A model generated the notes under the pieces. The model had not been told where the DNA came from, did no database searches, and saw only the letters and a program-made list of their open reading frames with translations. Made by a program: the position numbers and the translations under genes. DNA of 64,000 bases. It comes from Bradyrhizobium nanningense. GTDB lineage: Bacteria > Pseudomonadota > Alphaproteobacteria > Rhizobiales > Xanthobacteraceae. Where the stretch lies: NCBI RefSeq assembly GCF_004114535.1, contig NZ_LBJC01000033.1, positions 124,001 to 188,000 of the forward strand, in the 5' to 3' direction. Below are positions 18,269 to 27,523 of this stretch, in pieces; positions within the stretch are counted from its first letter, which is position 1; each line of letters opens with the position of its first letter.

Positions 18269-20845
18269 ATGCGGCAACGCGGTGACAAGGTTCGACCTGG
18301 GAAGGGGCGACGTCAGCAGAGAAGCAAGGCTGGCAAGTTGCCTGCGTCGGTCCTATCTAACGACGCTCTAAATTATCGACTTCGCCAAAGGACCAGAGAA
18401 CTCAACGAGGCACTTCAGCAACAGGCTGCCACCAGCGAAGTGCTGAGCATCATTCGCAAGTCGCCGGTGGATGCCCAACCTGTATTCGAGGCGATCGTTG
18501 AGAGCGCTGCGCGTCTCTGCGGTGCCATATTCAGCGTTGTATATTTACACGACAACGATCGTCTTCGCTTCGCCGCTACGAAGAATTTTTCCGCCACGGC
18601 CTTAAATCAAATTAAGGAGCGTCAGGACCTCAGGCAGATCAATCGTTCCTTCGTCGGCGGGCGCGCCATCCTCGACCGTGCGATCGTCCAGATCCCCGAC
18701 GTGCTTGCGGATCCCGAGTATTCGCGGGAGTTCGCGCTGGCCGGAGGATGGCGGGCGGTGCTCGCGGTTCCTCTGCTTCACGAGGGAAAATCTGTCGGGG
18801 CCATAACGGTCGGCAAAGCGGAGCCGACGGCATTTTCAGAGCAGCAAATTCGACTCTTGCAAACATTCGCCGACCAGGCCGTGATCGCGATCGAGAATGC
18901 GCGGCTTTTCGACGAGGTGCAGGCCAGAACCCGCGACCTGGAGACGTCCTTGCAACAGCAGACCGCGACCGCCGATGTGCTGAAGGTGATCAGCCGCTCG
19001 ACGTTTGACTTGCAACCCGTGCTTAACACGTTGCTCTCGTCGGCATGTCGCTTATGCGAAGCCGATATCGGAACTGTCCGATATCAAGATGGCTCAACCT
19101 ACCGTCTTGCCGCGGACTATGGCTGTACTCCTGAGTGGCGCGACCATTTAGCGCGCCAATCGCCCAAACCGGACCGAGGCACGATTTTTGGGCGAACGAT
19201 TGTCGAAGGGCGTACTGTCCATATCCCTGACGTCCTTGTTGATCCTGAATTTACCCGGTTGGCAGCGCAAAGGCTGATGGGCTTCCGGGCGGCGCTCGGT
19301 GTTCCTCTCATACGAGAAGGTCGGGTTTTTGGAGTATTAAGTCTGCTTGGGCGAAGCTCCTTCACCGCGAAACAAATCGAGTTAGTCGAGACTTTTGCAG
19401 ACCAGGCGGTGATCGCCATCGAGAACGCGCGGCTGTTCAATGAAACGAGGGAAGCGCTGGAGCGGCAAACCGCGACGTCGGAAGTGCTACAAGTCATATC
19501 CAGTTCGCCTGGCGGACTTGGGCCGGTGTTCGAGGCCATGCTGGAAAATGCAGTGCGCATCTGCCGTGCCAGTTTTGGGACGCTGCTCCTATACGAGGGC
19601 GACAGGTTGCGGCGGGTGGCGCGAATGGCCGCGCAAAACGTGCCGCAATTGTACGCGCCCGACCAGGAAACGCCGCCACACTTCATCGCGCCGTTTGATG
19701 GGGCGCCTTCGCTGGGGCGCCTCGTCGAGACCAAGGCGCTGGTTCACATTGCCGATATCGCCACAGAGCATCCCGACGATCTGATCTACAAGGTCGCCGG
19801 AGCCCGCACCATTCTGATTGTGCCGATGCTCAAGGAGAGCGAGCTTGTCGGTGGCTTTGCTGTCTACCGCAAGGAAGTGCAAGAGTTCAGCGACAAGCAG
19901 GTCGAGTTGCTGGAAAATTTTGCGGCACAAGCGGTGATCGCCATCGAAAACACACGATTGCTCAAGGAGCTGCGGCAGCGAACCGACGATCTCTCGCAAT
20001 CCCTCGACGACCTCCGCACCGCACAGGACCGCCTGGTGCAGACCGAAAAGCTTGCCTCGCTCGGCCAGCTCACCGCGGGCATCGCGCACGAGATCAAGAA
20101 CCCGCTCAACTTCGTCAATAATTTTGCCGCCCTTTCGGTCGAGCTGACGGATGAACTGAAGGGTGCACTCGAGCCTGCCGCGCTGGACCAGACGCTTCGT
20201 GCCGACGTTGACGAGATCACCGGCCTGTTGAAGGACAATCTCGGCAAGGTGGTGCAGCACGGCAAACGCGCTGACTCCATCGTCAGGAATATGCTGCTTC
20301 ACTCGCGCGAGGGCTCTGGCGAACGTCGGTCGGCCGAGATCAACAGGCTGGTCGAGGAGAGTCTTAGCCTCGCCTTTCATGGTGCACGCGCCGAGAAGCC
20401 CGGCTTTACAATAACTCTCAGGCACGACCTCGATCTCAACGCAGGCGCGCTCGACCTGTATCCGCAGGAAATCATCCGGGCGCTATTAAACCTCATCTCG
20501 AATGGGTTTTATGCGGCGGCGCGACGAAAGATCGAACTAAACGACGACAGCTTTGAGCCTCTCCTCAGTGCCGCCACGAGGGACCTCGGCGATGCTGTCG
20601 AAATCCGGATTCGCGATAACGGCACCGGCATCCCGCCTGAAGTGAAGGAAAAGATGTTCAATCCCTTCTTTACCACCAAACCGAGCGGGGAAGGGACGGG
20701 CCTCGGCCTCTCGATGACGCATGATATCATCGTCAAGCAGCATGGCGGCAGGATCGACGTGGAGACCGAACCCGGGGTATTTACTGAGGTCATCATTACC
20801 CTGCCGCGCGGCAACGTCCCTGTCATTGGCGAGAAGCCGGAATGA
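18269..20845 (+). CDS. Soluble sensor histidine kinase with three tandem GAF domains
   Basis: The 858-residue protein has no membrane segment, so it should sense a cytoplasmic signal. Three GAF domains lie at about 65-215, 245-395 and 430-570, each preceded by a related helix (ATSEVLSII, ATADVLKVI, ATSEVLQVI) and each ending with QAVIAIENARLF or a close copy. A short coiled coil leads to the phosphoacceptor His607 in GIAHEIKNP, and the HATPase domain carries NLISNGFYAA, DNGTGIPP and GEGTGLGLSM. No response regulator gene is adjacent. Ligands of the GAFs cannot be told; no obvious phytochrome Cys is seen. Confidence 0.93.
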   Translation: MRQRGDKVRPGKGRRQQRSKAGKLPASVLSNDALNYRLRQRTRELNEALQQQAATSEVLSIIRKSPVDAQPVFEAIVESAARLCGAIFSVVYLHDNDRLRFAATKNFSATALNQIKERQDLRQINRSFVGGRAILDRAIVQIPDVLADPEYSREFALAGGWRAVLAVPLLHEGKSVGAITVGKAEPTAFSEQQIRLLQTFADQAVIAIENARLFDEVQARTRDLETSLQQQTATADVLKVISRSTFDLQPVLNTLLSSACRLCEADIGTVRYQDGSTYRLAADYGCTPEWRDHLARQSPKPDRGTIFGRTIVEGRTVHIPDVLVDPEFTRLAAQRLMGFRAALGVPLIREGRVFGVLSLLGRSSFTAKQIELVETFADQAVIAIENARLFNETREALERQTATSEVLQVISSSPGGLGPVFEAMLENAVRICRASFGTLLLYEGDRLRRVARMAAQNVPQLYAPDQETPPHFIAPFDGAPSLGRLVETKALVHIADIATEHPDDLIYKVAGARTILIVPMLKESELVGGFAVYRKEVQEFSDKQVELLENFAAQAVIAIENTRLLKELRQRTDDLSQSLDDLRTAQDRLVQTEKLASLGQLTAGIAHEIKNPLNFVNNFAALSVELTDELKGALEPAALDQTLRADVDEITGLLKDNLGKVVQHGKRADSIVRNMLLHSREGSGERRSAEINRLVEESLSLAFHGARAEKPGFTITLRHDLDLNAGALDLYPQEIIRALLNLISNGFYAAARRKIELNDDSFEPLLSAATRDLGDAVEIRIRDNGTGIPPEVKEKMFNPFFTTKPSGEGTGLGLSMTHDIIVKQHGGRIDVETEPGVFTEVIITLPRGNVPVIGEKPE

Positions 20846-20967
20846 TCGCTTATGGCCCGAACACGAAGTCCGGGCGGGCGCCCCAGACTGTCGGCTCATT
20901 GGGTAGACCGGAAGCGCATGGCTGCGGATCGATCTGGCGCTTACGACCAAAGCCGGCCCGCCCAAGA

Positions 20968-21447
20968 CTATTTCGGAATGCCGGCCGGATTGACGAACTT
21001 GCGTCCACTCGGTCCTGTGCCACTGACTTGGATCAACACAGCCTCGCGTACTTCGACGAAGTGGGCGACGTTTGCGGGCTCGGTGTAAAAGCTTCCAGCG
21101 GGAAGTTCTTTCAGCGATACCGGATCGAACTTTTCACCGTAACCAGTATACCAAGTCCCCGACAGAATCGTCACTTCCCGGGAATCCGGGTGCGTATGTG
21201 GGGCAAGCTTGTACCCGGCGGGAAACTTTAAACGGACCGTGTAGGGTCCGGGCTTGGTTGGATCGCCCACCAGGTTTGTTTGCTCCATTCCTGGAAGTAC
21301 CAAGCCACCTTGCGGCATCCATTTCATTTCGGACGGCGCGAGCGCCATTACTCCAGGAGCGGAAGTTTGGGCTCCAGCAAGTGTGCTGATGCCCGCGATT
21401 GCCAGAAGGCAGACCGAGGATACAAACATGTGAAGAGGCTTCCTCAT
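20968..21447 (-). CDS. Secreted cupin-domain protein
   Basis: The 159-residue protein has a signal peptide (residues 1-26, ending AGA) and one small cupin barrel. The metal-site strand is LAPHTHPDSREVTILSGTWYTG, with two His and one Glu, and the second motif is PAGSFYTEPANVAHFVE with its His. It is thus likely a periplasmic metal-binding cupin; enzyme activity is not shown. It is separated from chrA by a 242-base gap with an AT-rich patch that may hold its promoter. Confidence 0.85.
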   Translation of the reverse strand: MRKPLHMFVSSVCLLAIAGISTLAGAQTSAPGVMALAPSEMKWMPQGGLVLPGMEQTNLVGDPTKPGPYTVRLKFPAGYKLAPHTHPDSREVTILSGTWYTGYGEKFDPVSLKELPAGSFYTEPANVAHFVEVREAVLIQVSGTGPSGRKFVNPAGIPK

Positions 21448-21689
21448 AGGCTGCTCCTGTAACGCTGCATTTCGTCAATAGGCCATCGACATACGACGCG
21501 GAGCAAAAACACGAATTGTCTAATCCGCATTGATTTTTATCAGTCAACGTTGTTGACCGTCGGCTCATAGTGATGGCCTGAGGCCGTGGGCATTTATTAC
21601 GATGTCGCTGTTTGGCCCAAAGCTGCCCTGAAGCGCCTGAATTTCATCGCCGCCTTCAATGGCAAACCGGACGTGGCGAACGATCTGCC

Positions 21690-23075
21690 CTAAATCACCC
21701 CCGCCAGCCTTAGCACCACGCCCGCGGCACAGCTTGCCCCCAGCACCGTCAGCATCCCCAGCTTGAACCGGAAGATCGCAGTCGCCGCCGCGATCGACAG
21801 CACCAGCGCGGGGATGTCTACGCTGGTCAGCACCGGCATGTCGAAGTTCAGCGCAAACGCATGCACCGGCACCGTCTCTCGGAACAGCGTGTGCAGGGCG
21901 AACCAGATCGAGAGGTTGAGGATCACGCCGACCACGGCGGCGGTGATCGCGCTGAGCGCGCCGGCAAGGCCGGTGTTGCCGCGCAGGCGCTCGATATAGG
22001 GGGCGCCGACGAAGATCCAGAGGAAGCAGGGCGTGAAGGTGACCCAGGTCGCGAGCAATCCGCCGAGCGTGGCTGCGAGCATCGGCGACAGCCCACTCGG
22101 GTCGCGATAGGCCGCCATGAAGCCCACGAACTGCAGCACCATGATCAGCGGGCCCGGCGTTGTCTCGGCCATGCCGAGACCGTCCAGCATTTCGTGCGGC
22201 TTCAGCCAGTGATAGTGCTCGACCGCCTGTTGGGCAACGTAGGCCAGCACCGCATAGGCGCCGCCGAAGGTGACGAGGGACATTTTCGAGAAGAACAGCG
22301 CGATCTGGCTGAACACGTTGTCTTGCCCAAGCGCGAGCAACAACACGATCACCGGCACCAGCCAGAGCGCGAGCCACAACGCGCCGACGCGGATCGTGCG
22401 CGCGGTGTTGGGTTTGACGTGTTCGGGCACGGCTTCGCCGAGCATGCTGTCGATCGCGGCGCCGCTGCCGCCATGGCCGTGACCGGTCGGGGCGAATTCG
22501 GCGCGGCCGCTGCGTGCGCCGGCATAGCCAATGAGGCCGGCGGCGATGATGATGATCGGGAAGGGCACCGCGAAGAAGAAGATCGCGACGAAGGCGATGG
22601 CCGCGAGCGCGATCATGATGCGATTCTTCAGCGCGCGCTTGCCGACGCGCACCACGGCCTCGACCACGATGGCGAGCACCGCGGCCTTGAGGCCGAAGAA
22701 CAGCGCCTCGACGAAGCTGACATTGCCGAAAGCCGCGTAGACGTAGCTGAGGGCCATGATGGCGATGATGCCGGGCAGGATGAACAGGCCGCCCGCCATC
22801 AGCCCGCCGGCGGTGCGGTGCATCAGCCAGCCGACATAGGTGGCGAGCTGCTGCGCCTCCGGGCCCGGCAACAGCATGCAATAGTTCAGCGCATGCAGGA
22901 AGCGGCCTTCGGAGATCCACTTCTTCTCCTCGACCAGGATGCGGTGCATCACCGCGATCTGGCCCGCGGGCCCGCCGAAGCTCAGACAGGCGACGCGAAG
23001 CCAGACGCGGAAGGCTTCGTTGAAGCTGATGCCGTGACCGGCATCAGCTCCTGCTTGAACGTTACGGCTATCCAT
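21690..23075 (-). CDS. chrA: Chromate efflux transporter ChrA
   Basis: ChrA exports chromate from the cytoplasm in exchange for or with protons. The 461-residue protein is of the long, two-domain CHR type: each half starts with an amphipathic segment and a conserved FGGPAGQIA or FGGAYAVLAY motif, and both have the PGPEAQQ/TPGPLIM pocket signature. About ten to twelve membrane helices are visible. A His/Gly-rich loop (GHGHGGSG) joins the halves. Its start codon overlaps the upstream stop by one base (TAATG), so it is co-translated with the rhodanese-ChrB gene. Confidence 0.94.
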   Translation of the reverse strand: MDSRNVQAGADAGHGISFNEAFRVWLRVACLSFGGPAGQIAVMHRILVEEKKWISEGRFLHALNYCMLLPGPEAQQLATYVGWLMHRTAGGLMAGGLFILPGIIAIMALSYVYAAFGNVSFVEALFFGLKAAVLAIVVEAVVRVGKRALKNRIMIALAAIAFVAIFFFAVPFPIIIIAAGLIGYAGARSGRAEFAPTGHGHGGSGAAIDSMLGEAVPEHVKPNTARTIRVGALWLALWLVPVIVLLLALGQDNVFSQIALFFSKMSLVTFGGAYAVLAYVAQQAVEHYHWLKPHEMLDGLGMAETTPGPLIMVLQFVGFMAAYRDPSGLSPMLAATLGGLLATWVTFTPCFLWIFVGAPYIERLRGNTGLAGALSAITAAVVGVILNLSIWFALHTLFRETVPVHAFALNFDMPVLTSVDIPALVLSIAAATAIFRFKLGMLTVLGASCAAGVVLRLAGVI

Positions 23076-23893
23076 TACGCCTTCACCTTGTTGGTCGGCC
23101 AGTTGTGGGTCTCGGCCGTGGCATCGCGACACCAACGATAGAAGGCATCGTACAGCAACATGCCGGCCTCGAGCTGTTCGAGGTCGTCGTCATACATGCG
23201 CGACAGCCCGAGCGAGGCCGCGAGCAGGCCTGGCGCCTCCGGCGCGAGATCCGGCCGCGCAGTGTCGGCACCGCGCACCAGCGTCGCAAGCCGGAGCAGG
23301 GCCGGGGTGGCAATGCCGAACTCCTCGATCATGACGTCGAAGGTGCAGAGCTCACCGCGGTGGCTCCAGAACACGTTCTCGATGTCGAAAGGTGCGGCGC
23401 CAAAGCGCTCGCCGACGGCGACCACCTCGGACGGCGCTACATACAGGAACACCGCCTTGGGATCGACGAAGCGGCGGATCAGCCAGGGGCAGGCGATGCG
23501 ATCGACCTTCGGTCGCGCCCGCGTGACCCAGACGGTGCGGCCCTTGGCATCGCGCGGCGGCAGCTTGCGGGCGTCGACCAGCGGCAGCTTGGCCGCCTTC
23601 CAGCCCTCGAAGCCCCCCTCCAGCGTTTCGGCCTCCACGCCGAGCTGGCGGAGCCAGGCCGCGGTGCCCTGGGCAAGCTTCTCACCGCGGAAGCACGAAA
23701 CGACGGCCCGGCGGCCGGCGAAGTCGCCGCCCCATTCCGTCACATTCTCGTGGCTGAGCTTGATGGAGCCGGGGATCAGCCGCCGGTCGGCAGCAAAATC
23801 CTCCTCGGTGCGCACGTCGATCAGGACTGGGCCGTTCGCCGTGCCGATCAGCCGTGCCAATTTGTCAGATGATATGGTCGTGAATGTAGACAT
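23075..23893 (-). CDS. Rhodanese-ChrB fusion, chromate resistance protein
   Basis: The 272-residue protein has two domains. Residues 1-110 form a rhodanese with DVRTEEDF and the active-site loop VVSCFRGEKLAQG, keeping the catalytic Cys. Residues 118-260 match the ChrB C-terminal domain (TVWVTRARPKVDRIACPWLIRRF and FDIENVFWSHRGELCTFDVMI). ChrB-type proteins help chromate resistance and in some species regulate chrA. ATG 23893 is chosen as the family N-terminus. It is the first gene of a two-gene operon with chrA. Confidence 0.9.
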   Translation of the reverse strand: MSTFTTISSDKLARLIGTANGPVLIDVRTEEDFAADRRLIPGSIKLSHENVTEWGGDFAGRRAVVSCFRGEKLAQGTAAWLRQLGVEAETLEGGFEGWKAAKLPLVDARKLPPRDAKGRTVWVTRARPKVDRIACPWLIRRFVDPKAVFLYVAPSEVVAVGERFGAAPFDIENVFWSHRGELCTFDVMIEEFGIATPALLRLATLVRGADTARPDLAPEAPGLLAASLGLSRMYDDDLEQLEAGMLLYDAFYRWCRDATAETHNWPTNKVKA

Positions 23894-24091
23894 GATGCGT
23901 CCTCGCAAGAACCGAACGGGACGCGATGCTTGGGCTTGTCGCCTCGTGGGGAGATCGCTCAAATCCCCATGGCTCAGATTACACCGAAACTAAGAAGCAC
24001 TGTCAATCCGAAGGGACGATTGAGCCTTCGAAAAGTGCAGCCGGCCGGGCTATACTGAACCCCGACAGACCTGAATCCCCTGGAGAATTCG

Positions 24092-25063
24092 ATGCATTCC
24101 GATTCCATCGAACAATGGACCCACGACCACGCCTTCCTGGGCGAGAAACACGACGAGAACGAGCGGCGCACCTGGCTCGTGGTCGTGCTGACGCTGGTCA
24201 TGATGGTCGGTGAGATCGTCGCCGGCTCGCTGTTCGGTTCGATGGCGCTGCTCGCCGACGGCTGGCACATGGGCACCCATGCGGCCGCGCTCGGCATCGC
24301 CGCCTTCGCCTACCGCTTCGCGCGCCGGCATCTGGGGAATGCGCATTTCACCTTCGGCACCGGCAAGTTCGGCGATCTCGCGGCGTTCGCCAGCGCGATC
24401 ATCCTGGGCCTGATCGCGGTCGAGATCGCCTATGAGAGCGTGCTGCGGCTGATCAATCCGGTGTCGATCGTCTATGGCGAAGCCATGGCGGTCGCCGTCC
24501 TCGGCCTCGGCGTCAACCTCCTCAGCGCGTGGCTGCTGCGCGACAGCCATGATCACCATCACGGCCATGAGCACGGCCACAGCCATGCGCATGATGACGA
24601 CGATCATGACCACGACCACCCCGGCCATCACCACCATCATCACGACAACAATCTGCGCGCGGCCTATGTCCATGTCATGACCGATGCCGCGACCTCGGTG
24701 CTGGCGATCGCCGCGCTCGCGGTGGCGATGTATTCGGGATGGGTCTGGGCCGATCCCGCGGTCGGCCTGATCGGCAGCGTGGTGATCGCGAGCTGGGCGT
24801 TCGGCCTGGTCAAGTCATCAGGCGCGGTGCTGCTCGACGTGCGTGCCGACGAGAAGCTGGAGCGGGTGATCCGGGCGCGCATGGAGGTCGGCGACGACCG
24901 CGTCACTGATCTGCATCTGTGGCAGGTCGGCCCCGGCCATTGTGCCGTGCTGCTCTCGGTGGTGTCGGACAAGCCGAGGCAGCCGGCGGTCTACAAGCGG
25001 CGGCTCGCCGGACTGAAGGGCCTCAGCCATGTCACGGTGGAGGTCGAGACCTGCCCGCATTGA
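24092..25063 (+). CDS. dmeF: DmeF-type cation diffusion facilitator (Co/Ni efflux)
   Basis: This 323-residue CDF transporter should export divalent metals, with cobalt and nickel the known substrates of DmeF. It has the DmeF-like N-terminus WTHDHAFLGEKHDENERRTW, six membrane helices with the HMGTHAAAL and HVMTDAATS metal-site motifs, and between helices IV and V a very His/Asp-rich loop of about 35 residues (148-185). A cytoplasmic ferredoxin-like domain ends the protein. GGAG lies upstream of the start. In rhizobia dmeF is often preceded by a dmeR repressor gene; none is here. Confidence 0.9.
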   Translation: MHSDSIEQWTHDHAFLGEKHDENERRTWLVVVLTLVMMVGEIVAGSLFGSMALLADGWHMGTHAAALGIAAFAYRFARRHLGNAHFTFGTGKFGDLAAFASAIILGLIAVEIAYESVLRLINPVSIVYGEAMAVAVLGLGVNLLSAWLLRDSHDHHHGHEHGHSHAHDDDDHDHDHPGHHHHHHDNNLRAAYVHVMTDAATSVLAIAALAVAMYSGWVWADPAVGLIGSVVIASWAFGLVKSSGAVLLDVRADEKLERVIRARMEVGDDRVTDLHLWQVGPGHCAVLLSVVSDKPRQPAVYKRRLAGLKGLSHVTVEVETCPH

Positions 25064-25142
25064 CGCGGGGCCTTGCGGAATTCTGTGAACGGGCCGGGGT
25101 TGATCCTCGGTCACGGCCTGCATGGCTGTACGGGAGAACAAC

Positions 25143-25973
25143 ATGATGCCCAGGATCACGCTCGCGTTCGCCATCGCAGCACTCGCTCTGTCCGGTTTTG
25201 CGGCGCACGCGCAATCGGACAAGACCGGCGTCGAAAAGCTCTACGTGCTCAATTGCGGGGAGGGCACCGCGGGCGACATCTCGCGCTGGTCGCCCGGGGT
25301 GAACGAAGGCAAGACGATGGATTTCGTCGACACCTGCTATCTCATCAAGCACGCCAAGGGCTGGTTCCTGTGGGACACCGGCATCCCCGATGCCGTCGCG
25401 GCGATGCCGAACGGTCTCGCGCCCGCCGATCCCAAGGCGGTCACCTGGCGCCGGCCAAAGACGCTGGCCGCCCAGCTCGAGCAGCTCGGCGTCAAGCCCG
25501 ACGACATCAAGGCGATGGCGGTCTCGCACACGCATCCGGACCATATCGGCAATGTCGAACTGTTCCCGCAGTCGGTGCTCTATGTGCAGAAGGCCGAATA
25601 TGACTGGCCCGGCGCCAACAACGCGCCGCGGTTCAAGCCCTCGCATCCGGCCGAGCTGCTCAATGGCGACAAGGATGTTTTCGGCGACGGCAGCATGACC
25701 ATCCTGTCGACACCCGGCCACACGCCCGGGCACCAGTCGCTCCTGGTGAAATTGCCGAAGACCGGGGCGGTGGTGCTGTCAGGCGATGCCGTGCACTTCA
25801 AAGACAATTGGGACCATCGCCGCGTGCCCAGCATGAATGTCGACAAGGACCAGACCGCGGCCTCGATGCAGAAGATCGCCGACATCCTCGCCAAGGAGAA
25901 GGCGCAGCTCTGGATCAACCACGACAAGGCCCAGCGCGACAGCCAGAAGTTGGCGCCGGAGTTTTACGACTGA
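25143..25973 (+). CDS. Secreted metallo-beta-lactamase-fold hydrolase (lactonase-like)
   Basis: The 276-residue protein has a signal peptide (cleavage near AAHAQS, residue 24) and a metallo-beta-lactamase fold with SHTHPDHIGN, TPGHTPGH and SGDAVH, giving a full two-metal site. The layout resembles AttM/AiiA-type N-acyl-homoserine lactonases, but these are usually cytoplasmic; the export signal makes a different or extracellular substrate possible. GGGAGAAC precedes ATG 25143. Confidence 0.88.
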   Translation: MMPRITLAFAIAALALSGFAAHAQSDKTGVEKLYVLNCGEGTAGDISRWSPGVNEGKTMDFVDTCYLIKHAKGWFLWDTGIPDAVAAMPNGLAPADPKAVTWRRPKTLAAQLEQLGVKPDDIKAMAVSHTHPDHIGNVELFPQSVLYVQKAEYDWPGANNAPRFKPSHPAELLNGDKDVFGDGSMTILSTPGHTPGHQSLLVKLPKTGAVVLSGDAVHFKDNWDHRRVPSMNVDKDQTAASMQKIADILAKEKAQLWINHDKAQRDSQKLAPEFYD

Positions 25974-25980
25974 AGGCGGA

Positions 25981-26172
25981 TCAGCTTTTCGGTGCGCTCG
26001 CGGCAGGCGGGCTCGCTTCCGGCGTCTTCTTCGGCTTGAGCGTGCCGGCATAGAACGAGAGCAGCCAGACCAAGAGGACGGCGAGGAGATAGACGCCCCA
26101 GGCCTGTGGCGGCGTGGTCGCCCAGCGCAGCAGGCCTTTGAAGGTGCGGGGCGGGCTGTGGTCGTCGGTCAT
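25981..26172 (-). CDS. Small single-pass membrane protein
   Basis: The 63-residue product has one clear membrane helix (about 25-43, GVYLLAVLLVWLLSFYAG) and a Pro/Ala/Lys-rich tail. It begins 31 bases after the MFS gene on the same strand and may be co-transcribed with it. It converges on the lactonase-like gene. No family is recognised. Confidence 0.6.
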   Translation of the reverse strand: MTDDHSPPRTFKGLLRWATTPPQAWGVYLLAVLLVWLLSFYAGTLKPKKTPEASPPAASAPKS

Positions 26173-26203
26173 GGCCCGCTTGTGCGCGAAAGCGGCAGCG
26201 CGG

Positions 26204-27361
26204 TCAATCCGGCCGCGGCTTGGTGCGGATCAGGAACAGCGCCGCCAGCGCCGAGAGGCTGAGCGCGGAGGAGACGATCAGCACCTTGGCGCCCATGAGG
26301 TCGATCAGCAGCCCGAAGGCCAGCGGCGCCACCGCCTGCGCCATGCGTGCGGGGGCGCCGATGATGCCGAGACGGTAGCCGAAATCCTTCGGACCGAAGA
26401 TCGACAGCGGCAGCGTGCCGCGCGCGATCGTCAGGATGCCGTTGCCCGAGCCGTGGAACAGCGCGAACGCGCTCGCCGCGGCGCCGCCGAAGATCGCCAC
26501 GATCACCGCCCCGATCGGATGGGTGAGGCAGGCAAGCCGCGTCGACCACAGCGGATGGAAGCGGCTGAGGAAGCCGGCCTCGAGCATGCGTGCGCCGACT
26601 TGCGCCGGGCCGATCAGGGCGCCGGCCGCGATCGCTTCGGCAGGCGTCGCGCCTGTCGTCTCCAGGATACGCGGGAAATGGGCGGCCATTGCGCCGGTGA
26701 CGGTCCAGACCGCCGCGAAGATGAAGGCGAGCAGCAGCATGGTGCGGTCAAGAGGGAGATGCGGCTTCTCGGCCGCGGCCGCCGCCTGCTTGGCGCCCTT
26801 GATCACCGGCAGCATGAAGAAGTTGAGAGGCAGGCCGATCAGGATATTGGCGGCCGCCCAGGCAAAGCAGGTCTCGCGCCAGCCGATATGGGCGAGGCCC
26901 CAGGCGGTGAGCGGCCAGCCGACGGTGGAGGCAAAGCCCGCCATCAGCGTGATGCCGGTGATGGGTCTGCGCGCCTCGGTGCCGTAGATGCGCCCCAGCG
27001 CAGCGAAGGCGGCGTCGTAGAGTCCCATCGCCATGCCGATGCCGAGCACGAGCCAGGCGAGCACCATCACTGGGATGGAGTGTGCGAAGCCAAGCAGCGC
27101 AAGGCCGCCGGCAATGGTCAGGTTCGAGGCCGACAGCACCTGCCGGCCGCCGACGAGGTCGATCTGCCGCCCGATGCGCGGGCCGAGCATCGCCGAGATC
27201 ACCAGCGAGGCCGAGAACGCGCCGAAAATCCAGTTGGAGGAGACGCCGAGCTCGCGCGCCATGGGATCGGCGAGCAGCGCCGGCAAATAATAGCTCGAAG
27301 CCCAGGCCAGCGTCTGCGTGGTGCCGAGTGCCAGGATGATCGGAAGCTGGCGCTGGCTCAT
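26204..27361 (-). CDS. MFS transporter, unknown substrate
   Basis: The 385-residue protein has about twelve membrane helices and the MFS loop signature GRQIDLVGGRQVL between helices 2 and 3. It begins MSQRQLPIILALGTTQT, typical of this family; the frame is open for 56 further codons upstream with no good start. The start region is divergent from the cyclase gene at 27524. The substrate cannot be told. Confidence 0.87.
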   Translation of the reverse strand: MSQRQLPIILALGTTQTLAWASSYYLPALLADPMARELGVSSNWIFGAFSASLVISAMLGPRIGRQIDLVGGRQVLSASNLTIAGGLALLGFAHSIPVMVLAWLVLGIGMAMGLYDAAFAALGRIYGTEARRPITGITLMAGFASTVGWPLTAWGLAHIGWRETCFAWAAANILIGLPLNFFMLPVIKGAKQAAAAAEKPHLPLDRTMLLLAFIFAAVWTVTGAMAAHFPRILETTGATPAEAIAAGALIGPAQVGARMLEAGFLSRFHPLWSTRLACLTHPIGAVIVAIFGGAAASAFALFHGSGNGILTIARGTLPLSIFGPKDFGYRLGIIGAPARMAQAVAPLAFGLLIDLMGAKVLIVSSALSLSALAALFLIRTKPRPD

Positions 27362-27523
27362 ATCACCGTATTTCTGGTCGTCTGTATCATCGATTGCATT
27401 TGCCCCCTGCAGCGAGAGCGCGTCAACAGCGCCTGCGGCATATTCGATCTGCTGCGGGCGGGAGCCTTGGTTGCCATGTCCGCGCGGCCTTTCGTTCGTC
27501 ACGAATGCGCGCCATAATGGCGC

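Noticed and set aside
21565-21689. Possible remnant of another gene after chrA (GQIVRHVRFAIEGGDEIQ...)
   Set aside because: Reads smoothly on the minus strand for about 40 codons but has no start and I cannot match it to a family.
26114-27517. Plus-strand frame of 467 codons opposite the MFS gene
   Set aside because: Charged low-complexity product; the minus-strand MFS protein has clear helices.
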